A stretch of DNA of 64,000 nt from Cytophagales bacterium (GTDB lineage: Bacteria > Bacteroidota > Bacteroidia > Cytophagales > Bernardetiaceae): positions 62,001-126,000 of the forward strand of contig JAAFJX010000003.1 in the NCBI GenBank assembly GCA_013299045.1, given 5' to 3'. Positions 25,390-34,662 of this stretch are shown piece after piece. Below the pieces are notes generated by a model. It was not told where the DNA came from and searched no databases. It saw nothing but the letters and a program-made list of their open reading frames with translations. The position numbers and the translations under genes are program-made. Every line of letters begins with the position of its first letter. Position 1 is the first letter of the stretch.

Positions 25390-26052
25390 ATGAGTAAGAG
25401 TAAAAAAGCGGTTATTGTAGGCGCAAGTGGGCTTGTAGGAAAAGCTCTCTTGGATATGCTGCTCAAAGACGCAGATTATGCGGCTGTTTTGCTATTGGTG
25501 AGGCGTGAACTACCCTTCAGCCATCCTAAACTTGTGCAGAAAGTTATTGACTTTAGGCGCATTATTCAACTTGCGGAGCTTGTAGAGGGCTATGACGTGG
25601 GTTTTTGTTGTTTAGGGACTACCATGAAGCAAGTTAATGGCGAAAAAGCGGCTTTTTATGAAGTGGATTATACCTTTTGTGCGCGTTTTGGCGAACTCTG
25701 CGAGAAATGTGGCGTGGCTCAATTTGTCATAGTTAGTGCAATGGGAGCAGATGAAAAATCTGTATTTTATTACAATCGTGTTAAGGGACAGACTGAAAAC
25801 TTTATCAGAAAACTGGTATTTGATGCTGTTTATATTTTTCGTCCATCTTTGTTACTTGGCAATCGCTCTGAGAAGCGTTCTGGCGAAGATTTTGGAAAAT
25901 CATTGATGAATACTTTTAGCTTTTTGATTCCTGAAAAATACAAAGGTGTAGAGGCTTTGAAAGTAGCCCAAGCCATGCGTTTGGCGGTTCAGAGTCATAA
26001 AAAAGGAATTTTTGTTATAGAGTCTGCTGCCATCAAAAACACGCCTCTCTAA
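25390..26052 (+). CDS. TIP30/HTATIP2-like NAD(P)-binding oxidoreductase
   Basis: A 220-residue atypical short-chain dehydrogenase. The dinucleotide fold starts AVIVGASGLVGKALL (residues 7-21), with a basic residue pair after the second strand (VRREL), which suggests NADPH. FCCLGTTMKQ, VSAMGADEKSVFYYNRVKGQTE (the active-site YxxxK, YNRVK) and FRPSLLLGNR are typical of the HTATIP2 group found widely in bacteria as predicted oxidoreductases. The substrate is not known. The stop is directly followed by the next gene's frame, suggesting co-transcription with the peptidase gene. Confidence 0.85.
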   Translation: MSKSKKAVIVGASGLVGKALLDMLLKDADYAAVLLLVRRELPFSHPKLVQKVIDFRRIIQLAELVEGYDVGFCCLGTTMKQVNGEKAAFYEVDYTFCARFGELCEKCGVAQFVIVSAMGADEKSVFYYNRVKGQTENFIRKLVFDAVYIFRPSLLLGNRSEKRSGEDFGKSLMNTFSFLIPEKYKGVEALKVAQAMRLAVQSHKKGIFVIESAAIKNTPL

Positions 26053-26076
26053 TTGAAAAGCCATGCTACTGATGGT

Positions 26077-27153
26077 ATGTTTTATACGGACAAATCTTCT
26101 CTAAAATTTTCTTTTTCAAAGAGGTATTTATCCTTTAGTGCATGGAGCATAACAGCCTTTTTGTTATTTCTGTTTTTATGGTACGCCGAACTGCTCTTAT
26201 ACGCTTATAGACAAGGCGTTGGGCAAGGCAAAATACTCTGGGGTGCAGAATCTATAGATGAGGTATTAAAACAGGATTTGACCAACGATAGCCTAAAAGC
26301 AAAACTAGAGTTCGTTCTAGACGTAAAAGAATTTGCAGAGCAAGAATTGGGGCTTACAAAAACCGAAAGTTTTACCAGTCTTTATGACCAAAAGGGTCAG
26401 CCCTTGCTTTGGAACGTTACTGGTGCAGAGAAATATGCACTCAAAGCTTATGAATGGAATTTTCCTATAGTGGGGCGTGTGGGTTACAAAGGTTTTTTTG
26501 AAGAAAAACTAGCTAAAGATGAAGCTAAAAAATTAGCATTAATGAGTTATGATACAAGTATTTACACAGTGTCTGCATGGTCAACGCTTGGCTATTTTAA
26601 CGACCCCATTCTTTCTGAATTTCTCAAACGCAGCAAAGGCGAAGTAGCCGAACTGATTATACATGAACTAACACACGCCACGGTCTATTATGCTGATAGT
26701 GTGGAATTTAATGAAAATTTGGCCACTTTTATTGGAGAAAAAGGAGCTGCTCTTTATTTAAAAAGCCGCTACGGAGAAGAGTCCGCTGACTATCAAGGCT
26801 ATATGGAGGCTTTGTATGATGCCAACTTGTTTTTGGAGTTTATGCTTAAAGCAGCGAATTTTATGGATACCAACTACCGTCAAATGGCTGCGCAAAAGAT
26901 GGCTCTGACGCACAGAGAAGTGCGCAAACAGACTTTACTTAAGCAAATAAAAATAGCCCACGACACCCTCAAATACCGAACAGATGTGTATAGAAATTAC
27001 GTAGCAATGGAAGAACTAAACAATACCTTTTTTATGAATTATTTGCGCTATAACAACACACAAGGCTATTTGCATGAAATTTATGAAACACAATGTCAAA
27101 ACAGCTTAACTAGTTTTGTACGTTACATCATCTCAGATGAAGCTAAACAGTAA
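26077..27153 (+). CDS. Membrane-anchored putative aminopeptidase (PF10023-like) with HELTH motif
   Basis: A zinc peptidase-like protein of 358 residues. One N-terminal membrane segment (SAWSITAFLLFLFLWYAELLLYAY) anchors it. The middle reads VGRVGYKGFFEEKLAKDEAKKL, a motif of the predicted aminopeptidase family PF10023. The zinc site VAELIIHELTHATVYY supplies HExxH, and NENLATFIGEKGA supplies the third ligand glutamate about 20 residues later. The C-terminal half is helical. The frame is open to a TTG at 26053 directly after the preceding stop; ATG 26077 is preferred. Enzyme activity in this family is predicted rather than well proven. Confidence 0.82.
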   Translation: MFYTDKSSLKFSFSKRYLSFSAWSITAFLLFLFLWYAELLLYAYRQGVGQGKILWGAESIDEVLKQDLTNDSLKAKLEFVLDVKEFAEQELGLTKTESFTSLYDQKGQPLLWNVTGAEKYALKAYEWNFPIVGRVGYKGFFEEKLAKDEAKKLALMSYDTSIYTVSAWSTLGYFNDPILSEFLKRSKGEVAELIIHELTHATVYYADSVEFNENLATFIGEKGAALYLKSRYGEESADYQGYMEALYDANLFLEFMLKAANFMDTNYRQMAAQKMALTHREVRKQTLLKQIKIAHDTLKYRTDVYRNYVAMEELNNTFFMNYLRYNNTQGYLHEIYETQCQNSLTSFVRYIISDEAKQ

Positions 27154-27157
27154 GCAG

Positions 27158-27733
27158 TTAGGCATCTAAAAGAATATCCAAATGCGCTAAAAGACCCTTG
27201 ATGTTCTGCTGCGAAAATCGTGCTTTTTTCAGCGAATTTTTGTTTGGATTAATGCGAAAATGAAGTGCGTAGCGGAAATCTGCACCGTCTAGTTTGGTGT
27301 TGTCAAAAATTGCGTTGAGCAACTGGCTTCCTTCAAAATTGGCCTTGTTGAGGTCTGCTGCTGAAAAATCTACGGCTTCTAAGGAGCAGTTTTTGAAAAG
27401 AATGCCCTTTATTTTTAGACTATTAAAAGAAGAATAATTGAGCGCACAGTCTGTAAAATTGGCCGAGAATAACTGCTGGCTACAGTGCTCAAAATGCACC
27501 CCCACTATTTTACAGGCTTTAAAGTGGCAATTTTGCAAAGTCCAGTGGCTGGTTTGTACCATACTCAAATTACAGTCTGTCAGTTCACAATCAATAAAAC
27601 TACAGTCCGAAAGACGTTGTTCTGTAAAATTACAGCCTCTAAACTGGCAGTTTTCATAAACGCCTTTTTCTAGGCAGTCTTGCGTAAAATCTATGTTTAG
27701 GAATGTTTGCTCTTCAAAAAAATGCTTTTTCAT
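27158..27733 (-). CDS. Pentapeptide-repeat protein
   Basis: A 191-residue protein. From about residue 20 to 160 it repeats a five-residue A/C(D/N)(L/F)xx pattern (ENCQFRGCNFTEQRL, CELTDCNLSM, AADLNKANFEGSQLLNAIFDNTKLDGADF), which folds as a right-handed quadrilateral beta helix. Many cysteines take the central small-residue place. Related bacterial proteins include Qnr-type gyrase protectors, but most pentapeptide proteins have unknown roles and no Qnr-specific feature is evident. It follows the outer-membrane protein gene by 6 bases on the same strand and converges with the peptidase gene with only 4 bases between the stops. Confidence 0.88.
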   Translation of the reverse strand: MKKHFFEEQTFLNIDFTQDCLEKGVYENCQFRGCNFTEQRLSDCSFIDCELTDCNLSMVQTSHWTLQNCHFKACKIVGVHFEHCSQQLFSANFTDCALNYSSFNSLKIKGILFKNCSLEAVDFSAADLNKANFEGSQLLNAIFDNTKLDGADFRYALHFRINPNKNSLKKARFSQQNIKGLLAHLDILLDA

Positions 27734-27739
27734 GCTTTT

Positions 27740-28492
27740 TTATCTGCTTAGGCCATAAAAAAAGTTCAAATAAAGCATACCAAATGAGCTGCGGGCAGGA
27801 GCAAAAGCCATGATAGGAATTTTACGGGAGTATAAATCAGCATTGTAACCCGCCTCAAAACCAAGATAACTTCTGCCGCTGAGGCCCAAAAGTGCCGTGA
27901 GGGCCAATTTTGCGCTGACTCCTGGCGCTAGCTCTGTACCATTTATAGCTGTGGTGGGGCTTAGCGCTCCTTGTATATTCTGAAAATTTGGGTGCTTCTG
28001 TGGGTCATACTGCTCCACAACAAAGTTACCACCCCCGCCTCTTGCATCATATTTGATGATGTAAGGCATAATCAAGCCCAAAGAAAGCCCACCCAAGACT
28101 GAGCCACTTAAACGTATGCCACGCTCCGAACTCGGCTCAAAAAACAACCACTCCTGACCATACTGCGCACGTACACCAAAGAAGTGATTGAGCTTACCTG
28201 GTACGAACAACTCGCGTGTAACCGTGCTGGTGCTGCGTATCTCTTTGGGGTCGCGTATATCCAATATATCAAGCGCAAAGGTATGATAGCGGGAATCTTT
28301 GGCAAAAACACTGCCTCTAAAAGCCAAGCCGCCCATAAAACCACTTCGTGTATTGAAATTGATACCATACGAAAACATAGAGCGAACAGAACTACCAAAA
28401 TCTTGTGCTAAAGCGCTTTGATACGTACAGACGACAAGGAAGCCCAAGCTGAGTGCAGCCCAATATTGCCGAAAAACTCTGTTGGATAGCAT
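27740..28492 (-). CDS. Predicted outer-membrane beta-barrel protein
   Basis: A protein of 250 residues from the ATG at 28492 (MLSNRVFRQYW); the frame is open to a TTG at 28552. The signal peptide ends near SALAQ. The rest alternates hydrophobic and polar residues with many glycines and aromatic residues and a C-terminal GMLYLNFFYGLSR, a typical barrel ending with an aromatic girdle strand. No specific family is recognised. It is the first gene of a probable two-gene unit with the pentapeptide protein. Confidence 0.65.
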   Translation of the reverse strand: MLSNRVFRQYWAALSLGFLVVCTYQSALAQDFGSSVRSMFSYGINFNTRSGFMGGLAFRGSVFAKDSRYHTFALDILDIRDPKEIRSTSTVTRELFVPGKLNHFFGVRAQYGQEWLFFEPSSERGIRLSGSVLGGLSLGLIMPYIIKYDARGGGGNFVVEQYDPQKHPNFQNIQGALSPTTAINGTELAPGVSAKLALTALLGLSGRSYLGFEAGYNADLYSRKIPIMAFAPARSSFGMLYLNFFYGLSR

Positions 28493-28552
28493 ATCTTTTT
28501 CTTTTGATTCGCAAAGATAGAAAATTTTGTTGAGTAACGGGAGTTCGTTCAA

Positions 28553-29006
28553 AGATATTGTAGGGCTTCCGAATCAAGATATAGGTGTCCTAAAAGCTAA
28601 ATGACTGGCTACTCTCTCTTAAAAGCGCATATTTTTTATACGACATACATAAAGTCTTCGTTGCCAAATGATTGTGCTAAGCGGGAATGATTTTTTGAAG
28701 CAAGTACACCTAACATAAAAGATGCTTTTCATTCCCTCATCATTTTTTTGAAGGGGAAAACAACTGCCGCCAGCATGATATTGGTATCATCGTCCATCAT
28801 AGTTATTTTTTCATAGGCTATTATACAACTGGCAGAGAGGCGCTCATGAAAATTTAAATGGACTATCGGACATTGAACTCACCTTCTTAGTTTAGTTCAA
28901 GCCTATTTAAAAGCACTTTTTTAGGCATGACTATATAACTTTGTATACCAGATACTATTTGCACGCACAAACAAGTAAATAACTGATAGTAAATAGGCAA
29001 CAAAAG
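28553..29006. other. Gene-free interval upstream of the outer-membrane protein
   Basis: No credible frame, strong hairpin or repeat copy was found. A short stretch near 28905-28935 (TTTTTTAGGCATGACTATA) faintly resembles a family A end but the match is too weak to call. The interval lies between the start of the outer-membrane protein gene and the 3' end of the tRNA gene. Confidence 0.4.
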
Positions 29007-29093
29007 CAGAGAGAGGGGGATTCGAACCCCCGATGCAGTTTCCCACATACACACTTTCCAGGCGTGCTCCTTAAACCACTCGGACACCTCTCT
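29007..29093 (-). tRNA. tRNA-Ser (anticodon GGA)
   Basis: Read on the minus strand, the 7-base acceptor arms AGAGAGG and TCTCTCT pair with one G-T, the discriminator is G, and CCA is not encoded. The T arm is GGGGG-TTCGAAT-CCCCC, and the D arm region reads GTCCGAGTGGTTTAAGGAG. The anticodon loop CTGGAAA gives GGA (complement at 29057-29059), which reads UCC and UCU. The long variable arm is as expected for serine. No tRNA or gene follows closely on the same strand. Confidence 0.96.
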
Positions 29094-29252
29094 GTATTTT
29101 TCTGAGGCGCAAAGGTAATGTTAAAACGCCGTTTTGTCAAAAAATAATCTTTTTTTTTCTATTTTGTTGGTGCGCTAAAAAAAATAGTACGTAATTTGAT
29201 TAGTATTCCTTGCACTTTGAATAAAAGCCCCTTCTACGCCCTACTAACTCCC

Positions 29253-29861
29253 ATGCTCAACGAAACAGAAATACTACTCCTAAAGCACGACGAATTGGTT
29301 CAGACCAAACTTGAGCAGCTTAGACAGGAATTCATAAGCATCAATCCTGATTTAAAACTGAGCCTAGACGATATTCTTGCGCTTGTGCTTATTGCGCCTG
29401 CGGTAGGCGTAGCTTTGGCCAACGAAAACATGAGCATCTTTGAAGAGTTAAGTTTAGAGAATAAGCTCAAACAGTTTACGCGCCGTCGAGACCTAACCGC
29501 AAAAGATGATGTTCTGAAAGCCTATCAAACTGTTTTGGGGGACTTTTATACATGGGAAAACAAACTCTATCATGTACTGCGTTATGTAGTAAACTTTTCA
29601 TTAGACAAACAAAAAGAGGTCAAAGAATTGCTCTTTAACGAAGACCTTAGCAACACCGAATGGGGCATTGCGGCCATGAACGCCCCCTACTACCTCATCA
29701 AAATTTTGAACCTTATATTTCTGGCAGACGACAAAAACATGACGAGCGAAAAACGCATTCTGCCCATAGAACTAAAAAAAATTTATGCTATCGGCGAGGT
29801 TATTGATTTGGCTAATATGCCCATCTTCATTAAGTTTTGTAGTACATTCAAATTGAAATAA
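29253..29861 (+). CDS. Hypothetical helical protein coupled to the TPR protein
   Basis: A 202-residue predicted cytoplasmic protein from the ATG at 29253 (MLNETEILLLKHDELVQTKL); an upstream TTG at 29196 is unlikely. It is almost entirely helical, with a charged N-terminal helix and a hydrophobic patch LALVLIAPAVGVALANE. No family is recognised and no catalytic motif stands out. Its TAA stop shares the A with the ATG of the next gene (29861), so the two are translationally coupled and probably work together. Confidence 0.75.
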   Translation: MLNETEILLLKHDELVQTKLEQLRQEFISINPDLKLSLDDILALVLIAPAVGVALANENMSIFEELSLENKLKQFTRRRDLTAKDDVLKAYQTVLGDFYTWENKLYHVLRYVVNFSLDKQKEVKELLFNEDLSNTEWGIAAMNAPYYLIKILNLIFLADDKNMTSEKRILPIELKKIYAIGEVIDLANMPIFIKFCSTFKLK

Positions 29862-32800
29862 TGCAATATCGTATTTTCCCCCTAAGTCCTAAAAATATGC
29901 TTTTCTGTTCGTTAAGATATTTATTAATTTGTTTTTTGTCGTTTTTGGCGCTGCCTCTTTTTGCACAAACTGGCATGACCGAAAACACCGAAAAAGAAAA
30001 CTTCTTGATTAAATACAATATAACGAACAATATCTATTTGAACGATATACTGAACCGTCTGGCACAGAGCAATGGAAAAGCCCTGAACACAGTAGAACTG
30101 ACCATTAGTTTGGAAAAATACGTTCGGGTAGCGCTGGAGGGCCGTGCGGGTATCAATTATGAAACTAAAATACAACTCAAACCATTGGAGATAAAAGGTG
30201 AAACTTCTTACCGAGGTTTTGATATCAGTAATTTTTTAGTCCCATCTGTTTATTCCTTTGAAGTACAAAAAGATGTGGGCAGTACTGAAACTGTCCTCAA
30301 AGTGTTCAGTAACTCTCCGGCAAACGACCAGGGCGTGTTTTCTACCTTTGTGCCTTTTATTGAGAGCAGTGCGGAGCTCAGCAAAATAAAAATCAAACTC
30401 CAGAAGCTATCCATTGGCTACGATGCTAAAGCCAAAGAACATTTTGACTTTATTACAAAGCTTGTAGACGCTTACTACGAACAGAAAATCGGTATGACGG
30501 AGCTACGCCAGAAAATTCAGAACTTGAATTTTAACGACCCATCGCGCCTAGAGAACAACCAACGCGAACTCGTTTTTTTGGAAAGACAAGTGCAAAATTT
30601 ACAGCGTTTTTCGCAAGACCTCGATTTAAATTCTTATGACCCCATTAACTTTTTGGGCGAGTATGCCCTGTTACAGCAGTTTCTGAATGATAAAAAAAGT
30701 GCTCTGGAATCCGTTAAGCAAAATGCGCATGAGGTTTACTACCAGCAGGCCATGACACAACTCAATAATGGCAACGATAATGCAGCTACCCAACTTTTCC
30801 AAAAGGCCATTCAACAAAAAGAAAACTTTGCCTTGGCGCACTTTCAGCTAGCCCGCATTGCCTATATGAACGGCGATTTTGAGGCAGCAGAGCGCAAACT
30901 GGACTATACTCGCCGAAATACTGACGTGGACTACCAAGCAGAAGGTTTTATTAATGACCTCTACAGCGACCTCTGCTCCTACCACATCAACAAGGGGGGA
31001 AAGGAATTCCGCGACTTGGAGTTTGACAAAAGTATGAAAGAATACGAGCGAGCCAGCGAAATTTGCGAAAAGATATATGGCTACCGCAACTGCAAAGAGG
31101 AAATTCGCGAGAAAATTACCCAAACCGCTAGCGGAAAATTGGAGTATATAGTTATGCAAGTTCGTGAGGAAATTTTTGCTGAAAACCTCAGCACTGCCTC
31201 GGTAATGCTTGGCGAAGCCAAAGATTATTTGAACCAGAACAAACAAAATATCCCTGATTATACTATTCTTTTGGAAGTTTACAAAGAATTTTTTGACGGC
31301 GCTATGGCACGTGCCGAAGCTCAGAAAAACAAAAAGCAATACAAACTTGCCCTTGACGATTTAAGCATTGCAGCACAGGTTTGCGCTCAGAATATGCTAC
31401 AAGAAAAGTGCGACGACCGCGTTTTGAAGATGATTTCTGTTGTTAAAATTGCCCAATACAATGAGATATTAGACAAAGCCAGCCAGAGCATCAGTAGCTA
31501 TGACTTCAAGGCCGCCGAGCAACAGTTGAAGGCCGCCAAAGAGTTCCGCGAGGGCAATGAAGAAGAAGTAAAAGATGTAAGCCGCTACAGCAAGCTCTTG
31601 CAAGACTGCTATACTGCACAAATTGCGCTCGCTGACAAAAAGATTCAAAGCAAAAACTTTCAAGAGGCCACTCAAATATTGGCCGAGGCCGAGAGTTTCG
31701 ACAGCCAGCATGAAGAGGTAAAAGCCGCCCCAAACCTTCAAAACACAATTTATGCAGCCAATGAAGGCCAGTACAATACACTTTTGGCAACAGCCACTCA
31801 AAAACGCAAAACAGGCCAAACACAAGCTGCCGCAGATGCTCTTTTGGCTGCAGAAGAGTTTTTGCAAAAGAACAATAGCAAATTGCGCAGCGCCAAACTG
31901 AACGCTGTGGGCAATGAAAACACACTTATTTATGAAGATTTATTATTGAATGCCGCCAAGCAGGTAGCCAACAAATCTTTTTCTGATGCCCTCAAAGTAC
32001 TAGGACAAGCCAGTCAAATCAAGGAAGTGCAAATTCGTGATGAGTCCAACGTCAGATTCCAACGCACGACTTTTCAGGCCCATAGCGGCCTAGCCAAACA
32101 AGCCCAAAGCGCTCAAGACTATAATACTGAAATAGAACATTTGAACATGGCCAAAAATGCCGTTTCGGGCAAGATTACTGCCACAGACTTCGGAAAACTC
32201 GGCAATGAAGCCCGCGACGGCATGGTTACAGCCTACGACAAACTCATTCAAAAGGAGATTCCTGTTTTGCAAGCACAAGCCAAACAAACCAACACACTGA
32301 GTTTAGCTATGAGCAAAGTCCGTTCTATTCTGGAACTGGGCAAGAAAAATGGTATTCAGCCAAGCGCTAGTACGGCCAAGTCTTTTAAAGAGACAGAAAG
32401 TCAAATACAGCAGAAGTATTGTGAGCGCGTAACCGCCGATATTGAGACTAAAAAAACTCTGGCCGAGAATCAGATGAAGGCCAAGCAATTTGATTTGGCT
32501 TTAAAAACTACAGATGAGGCTCTGGCCTTATGCCAAGCTAATCCTGACTGCCCAGCAGACCAAAAAGCGCTAGAAAAATTGCGCAGCGAGCATCTGGACG
32601 CAGCCGACTACCAGACCATGCTCACGCAAGCGATTGTGGCCTGTAAGCAAAATGCCCTTTCTGATGCTTTCAGCCGTTATGAAAAAGCTGATTTGTTTTT
32701 TACGGAACGCCAACTCAAAGCCCGTTTTGGCTTACTGCATTTGCAGATGCCCGAATGGCTTGCCCAGAACGGCACTGTGGAGTTTATGCAATTTTCAGCA

Positions 32801-33037
32801 GCAGAACTTTGCCGACGAGACCTCAAAGCGAGTTTGCAGATTCTTAACCTTATTGCCGCACGCAGCAATAATAGCTATGACCTTTTACGTGCGGGTGAAC
32901 TTATTGCTGCTAAGGAATTCAATGCGAGCGTTAAGTCCAAAGACGTACTGGCCAAATACCCCATGCCGAAAGGCGATGCTAGCAAAAAATTTGCACAGGG
33001 CTTCAAAAGTAAGTGGAAAAGCATGGGTGGCAAATAA
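29861..33037 (+). CDS. Large exported TPR-repeat protein
   Basis: A 1058-residue protein with a signal peptide (LRYLLICFLSFLALPLFAQ, cleavage near residue 36). Residues about 45-165 form a beta-rich opening domain. From about 270 to the end it is helical with repeated TPR-like units, for example YYQQAMTQLNNGNDNAATQLFQKAIQQKENFALAHFQLARIAY and many (A/E)xxLxxA repeats, several related at roughly 70-residue spacing. It probably acts as a scaffold in the periplasm or at the outer membrane. The partner is unknown. It is the second gene of a coupled pair and ends before the family A/B repeat remnants. Confidence 0.78.
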   Translation: MQYRIFPLSPKNMLFCSLRYLLICFLSFLALPLFAQTGMTENTEKENFLIKYNITNNIYLNDILNRLAQSNGKALNTVELTISLEKYVRVALEGRAGINYETKIQLKPLEIKGETSYRGFDISNFLVPSVYSFEVQKDVGSTETVLKVFSNSPANDQGVFSTFVPFIESSAELSKIKIKLQKLSIGYDAKAKEHFDFITKLVDAYYEQKIGMTELRQKIQNLNFNDPSRLENNQRELVFLERQVQNLQRFSQDLDLNSYDPINFLGEYALLQQFLNDKKSALESVKQNAHEVYYQQAMTQLNNGNDNAATQLFQKAIQQKENFALAHFQLARIAYMNGDFEAAERKLDYTRRNTDVDYQAEGFINDLYSDLCSYHINKGGKEFRDLEFDKSMKEYERASEICEKIYGYRNCKEEIREKITQTASGKLEYIVMQVREEIFAENLSTASVMLGEAKDYLNQNKQNIPDYTILLEVYKEFFDGAMARAEAQKNKKQYKLALDDLSIAAQVCAQNMLQEKCDDRVLKMISVVKIAQYNEILDKASQSISSYDFKAAEQQLKAAKEFREGNEEEVKDVSRYSKLLQDCYTAQIALADKKIQSKNFQEATQILAEAESFDSQHEEVKAAPNLQNTIYAANEGQYNTLLATATQKRKTGQTQAAADALLAAEEFLQKNNSKLRSAKLNAVGNENTLIYEDLLLNAAKQVANKSFSDALKVLGQASQIKEVQIRDESNVRFQRTTFQAHSGLAKQAQSAQDYNTEIEHLNMAKNAVSGKITATDFGKLGNEARDGMVTAYDKLIQKEIPVLQAQAKQTNTLSLAMSKVRSILELGKKNGIQPSASTAKSFKETESQIQQKYCERVTADIETKKTLAENQMKAKQFDLALKTTDEALALCQANPDCPADQKALEKLRSEHLDAADYQTMLTQAIVACKQNALSDAFSRYEKADLFFTERQLKARFGLLHLQMPEWLAQNGTVEFMQFSAAELCRRDLKASLQILNLIAARSNNSYDLLRAGELIAAKEFNASVKSKDVLAKYPMPKGDASKKFAQGFKSKWKSMGGK

Positions 33038-33187
33038 ACATTTTGTATTGCCGTTTCATAGATATTGCCAATACTGGCCCATGATTCCAAGCAAAAACGA
33101 GCGACCAACTTGCTTCGTTTTTTGGTTTCGGATACGCTAAGAAGTCTTATTATTGTTGAAGTGTTAATTTTTAAAGATTGACTATCT

Positions 33188-33635
33188 AGTCGTCCCTTAA
33201 AATATATTTAAGGTGTTGTTTATTAAAACCGTCCTTTCCGCAGAGTTGCGTGGGTTTCTGAACGAAATCAAGCTCTTAAATTAACCTCTCTTGAGTTGTC
33301 AAGACGCATTATTGTTTTTGTATAATTTTGTGGGCGTTCCCGCTTCGCGGTCGTTCGTCTTTGGGCTTCGCTTTGCTTCGGTGCTACGCACTAAACCCGC
33401 CGCCTCTCTAACGCAAATACAGGCCAATAGACGTACTCAATAACAAAAAAAAGAGATAAAGCGGCAAACCCGCTTGATGCCTCAAAATTGCTTTTGTCCT
33501 ATTTTGCCTTAGCCCTAGCACGACCGTATCATAGCCGTAGTTGGCCGTACTTTAAAAGTAAAGTCCCTGTCTTAGAAAAATACAATTATTCGCTTCCTAA
33601 AACTTACATCTCTTAGAGAGGTTAATTAAGAGCTT
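33188..33635. repeat. Copy A4 end plus family B copy B2
   Basis: AGTCGTCCCTTAAAA (33188-33202) is a family A end in reverse orientation. After a short spacer, family B lies at 33270-33635, 366 bases, bounded by inverted repeats at 33270-33291 and 33615-33635. B2 matches the reverse complement of B1 across its full length apart from a missing block of about 130 bases and fewer 11-base units. The spacer 33203-33269 also matches the B1 flank 911-962, including the small hairpin CCGCA-ACTC-TGCGG. The block fills the gap between convergent genes (TPR protein and ydcF-like). Two copies in opposite orientation 32 kb apart could recombine to invert the region between. Confidence 0.75.
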
Positions 33636-33657
33636 ATTTTCAAGAGTGCTTTGTTTA

Positions 33658-34440
33658 TTAAGAATAGCCCATGCACTTATAGATTACGAAGCCCACTAGT
33701 TCGCGGCAAAAGACCGAGAGCTTCCAAAAGGCTTCTTCGGAAGGCATAAAGGATTTGAACTCAAAAACACGTTCGTTGGAATAAAAATCTACTGAAAAAG
33801 GTTCAAAAGTAACCTCCTGTTTTTCAAAACAAGCCATGGCTCGCGGCAAATGAAACCCTGATGTAATGAGTAAAACCTCTTTTCCACTCCAATTTACTAT
33901 TGTTTTGTTTTTGGCCTTGAGCATTTGCGCTGTAAAGAACGCATTTTCATAGGTATTTTTGGACTGGCTCTCTAAAAAAACAGCACTATCAGGCACTCCA
34001 CAATCCAAAAAAGCACGGCGCATATCGCTTTCATGGGTATTAACGCGCCCCAAACGGTCAAAATCTGTAGCACCACTAATCAAAATCTTTTTTATTTTGC
34101 CTAAGCGATAGAGCATGACTGTGTGTGTGAGGCGGTCTCCACCTTTATTGAAATAAGTGCGGTCTTTGGGTATCTTATTGGTTTGTGTTACGCCTGTTAG
34201 CACTACACCCACTTCATGGTAGCCCACTTCCGCCAAGCGCGTGGGGGGCACTTCCCACCAAAGCAACAGTTCATTCACTAAAAAAGGATTAGTAAAACAC
34301 AATAAAAGCGTCAGTGTAGTTCCTAAAAGCCGCTTTTTATGAGTGGGGTTCTTGGCCCACGTTGCCCAAAGCAGCAGCGCAAGCACCCACGTAACGGGCA
34401 TAAGAAGGTAGTAGAGCGTTTTAGAAAGGATAAAAAACAC
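33658..34440 (-). CDS. YdcF/SanA-family (DUF218) membrane protein
   Basis: A 260-residue protein with two N-terminal membrane segments (about 4-26 and 38-56). After these comes a DUF218 domain: VGVVLTG (residues about 78-84), TYFNKGGDRLTHTVMLYRLGKIKKILISGA, the acidic NTHESDMRRAFLDCGV, ESQSKNTYENA and LLITSGFHLPRAMACFEK. These are the ElyC/SanA/YdcF family motifs; ElyC in E. coli affects envelope polysaccharide and peptidoglycan homeostasis. The start codon is GTG at 34440, preceding FFILSKTLYYLLMP. It stands alone; the repeat block lies just 3' of it. Confidence 0.87.
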   Translation of the reverse strand: MFFILSKTLYYLLMPVTWVLALLLWATWAKNPTHKKRLLGTTLTLLLCFTNPFLVNELLLWWEVPPTRLAEVGYHEVGVVLTGVTQTNKIPKDRTYFNKGGDRLTHTVMLYRLGKIKKILISGATDFDRLGRVNTHESDMRRAFLDCGVPDSAVFLESQSKNTYENAFFTAQMLKAKNKTIVNWSGKEVLLITSGFHLPRAMACFEKQEVTFEPFSVDFYSNERVFEFKSFMPSEEAFWKLSVFCRELVGFVIYKCMGYS

Positions 34441-34662
34441 AGAAAGGTCTGTTTGGTTTCAGAAGAGAATTGCGCGAGAAAGCACCTTTGCAAAGATAGA
34501 GTTTGGTATGGTAGAAAACAATTTTTTTTATCCTGTAAATGAATTTGTCAATAGCGCCTTGAGGCTCTCTACCAAAAAAGCAACATTTTCCTTAACAAAA
34601 CGCCAGCCGTATTGTTTTTTAGTCTATATTTCGCACTTAAAACGCTAGTTAATCTAATTTTT

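Noticed and set aside
27158-27733. Quinolone-resistance Qnr protein
   Set aside because: Only general pentapeptide repeats are seen, without Qnr-specific loops or features.
28905-28935. Seventh family A end
   Set aside because: The match to TTTTTTAAGGGACGACTA is weak and no internal words follow.
28887-29140. Two open frames on the minus strand
   Set aside because: They run through the tRNA-Ser gene and show translated tRNA sequence, not protein.
30848-32868. Several long antisense frames across the TPR gene
   Set aside because: They are shadows of a biased, helical coding frame with no start context or known families.
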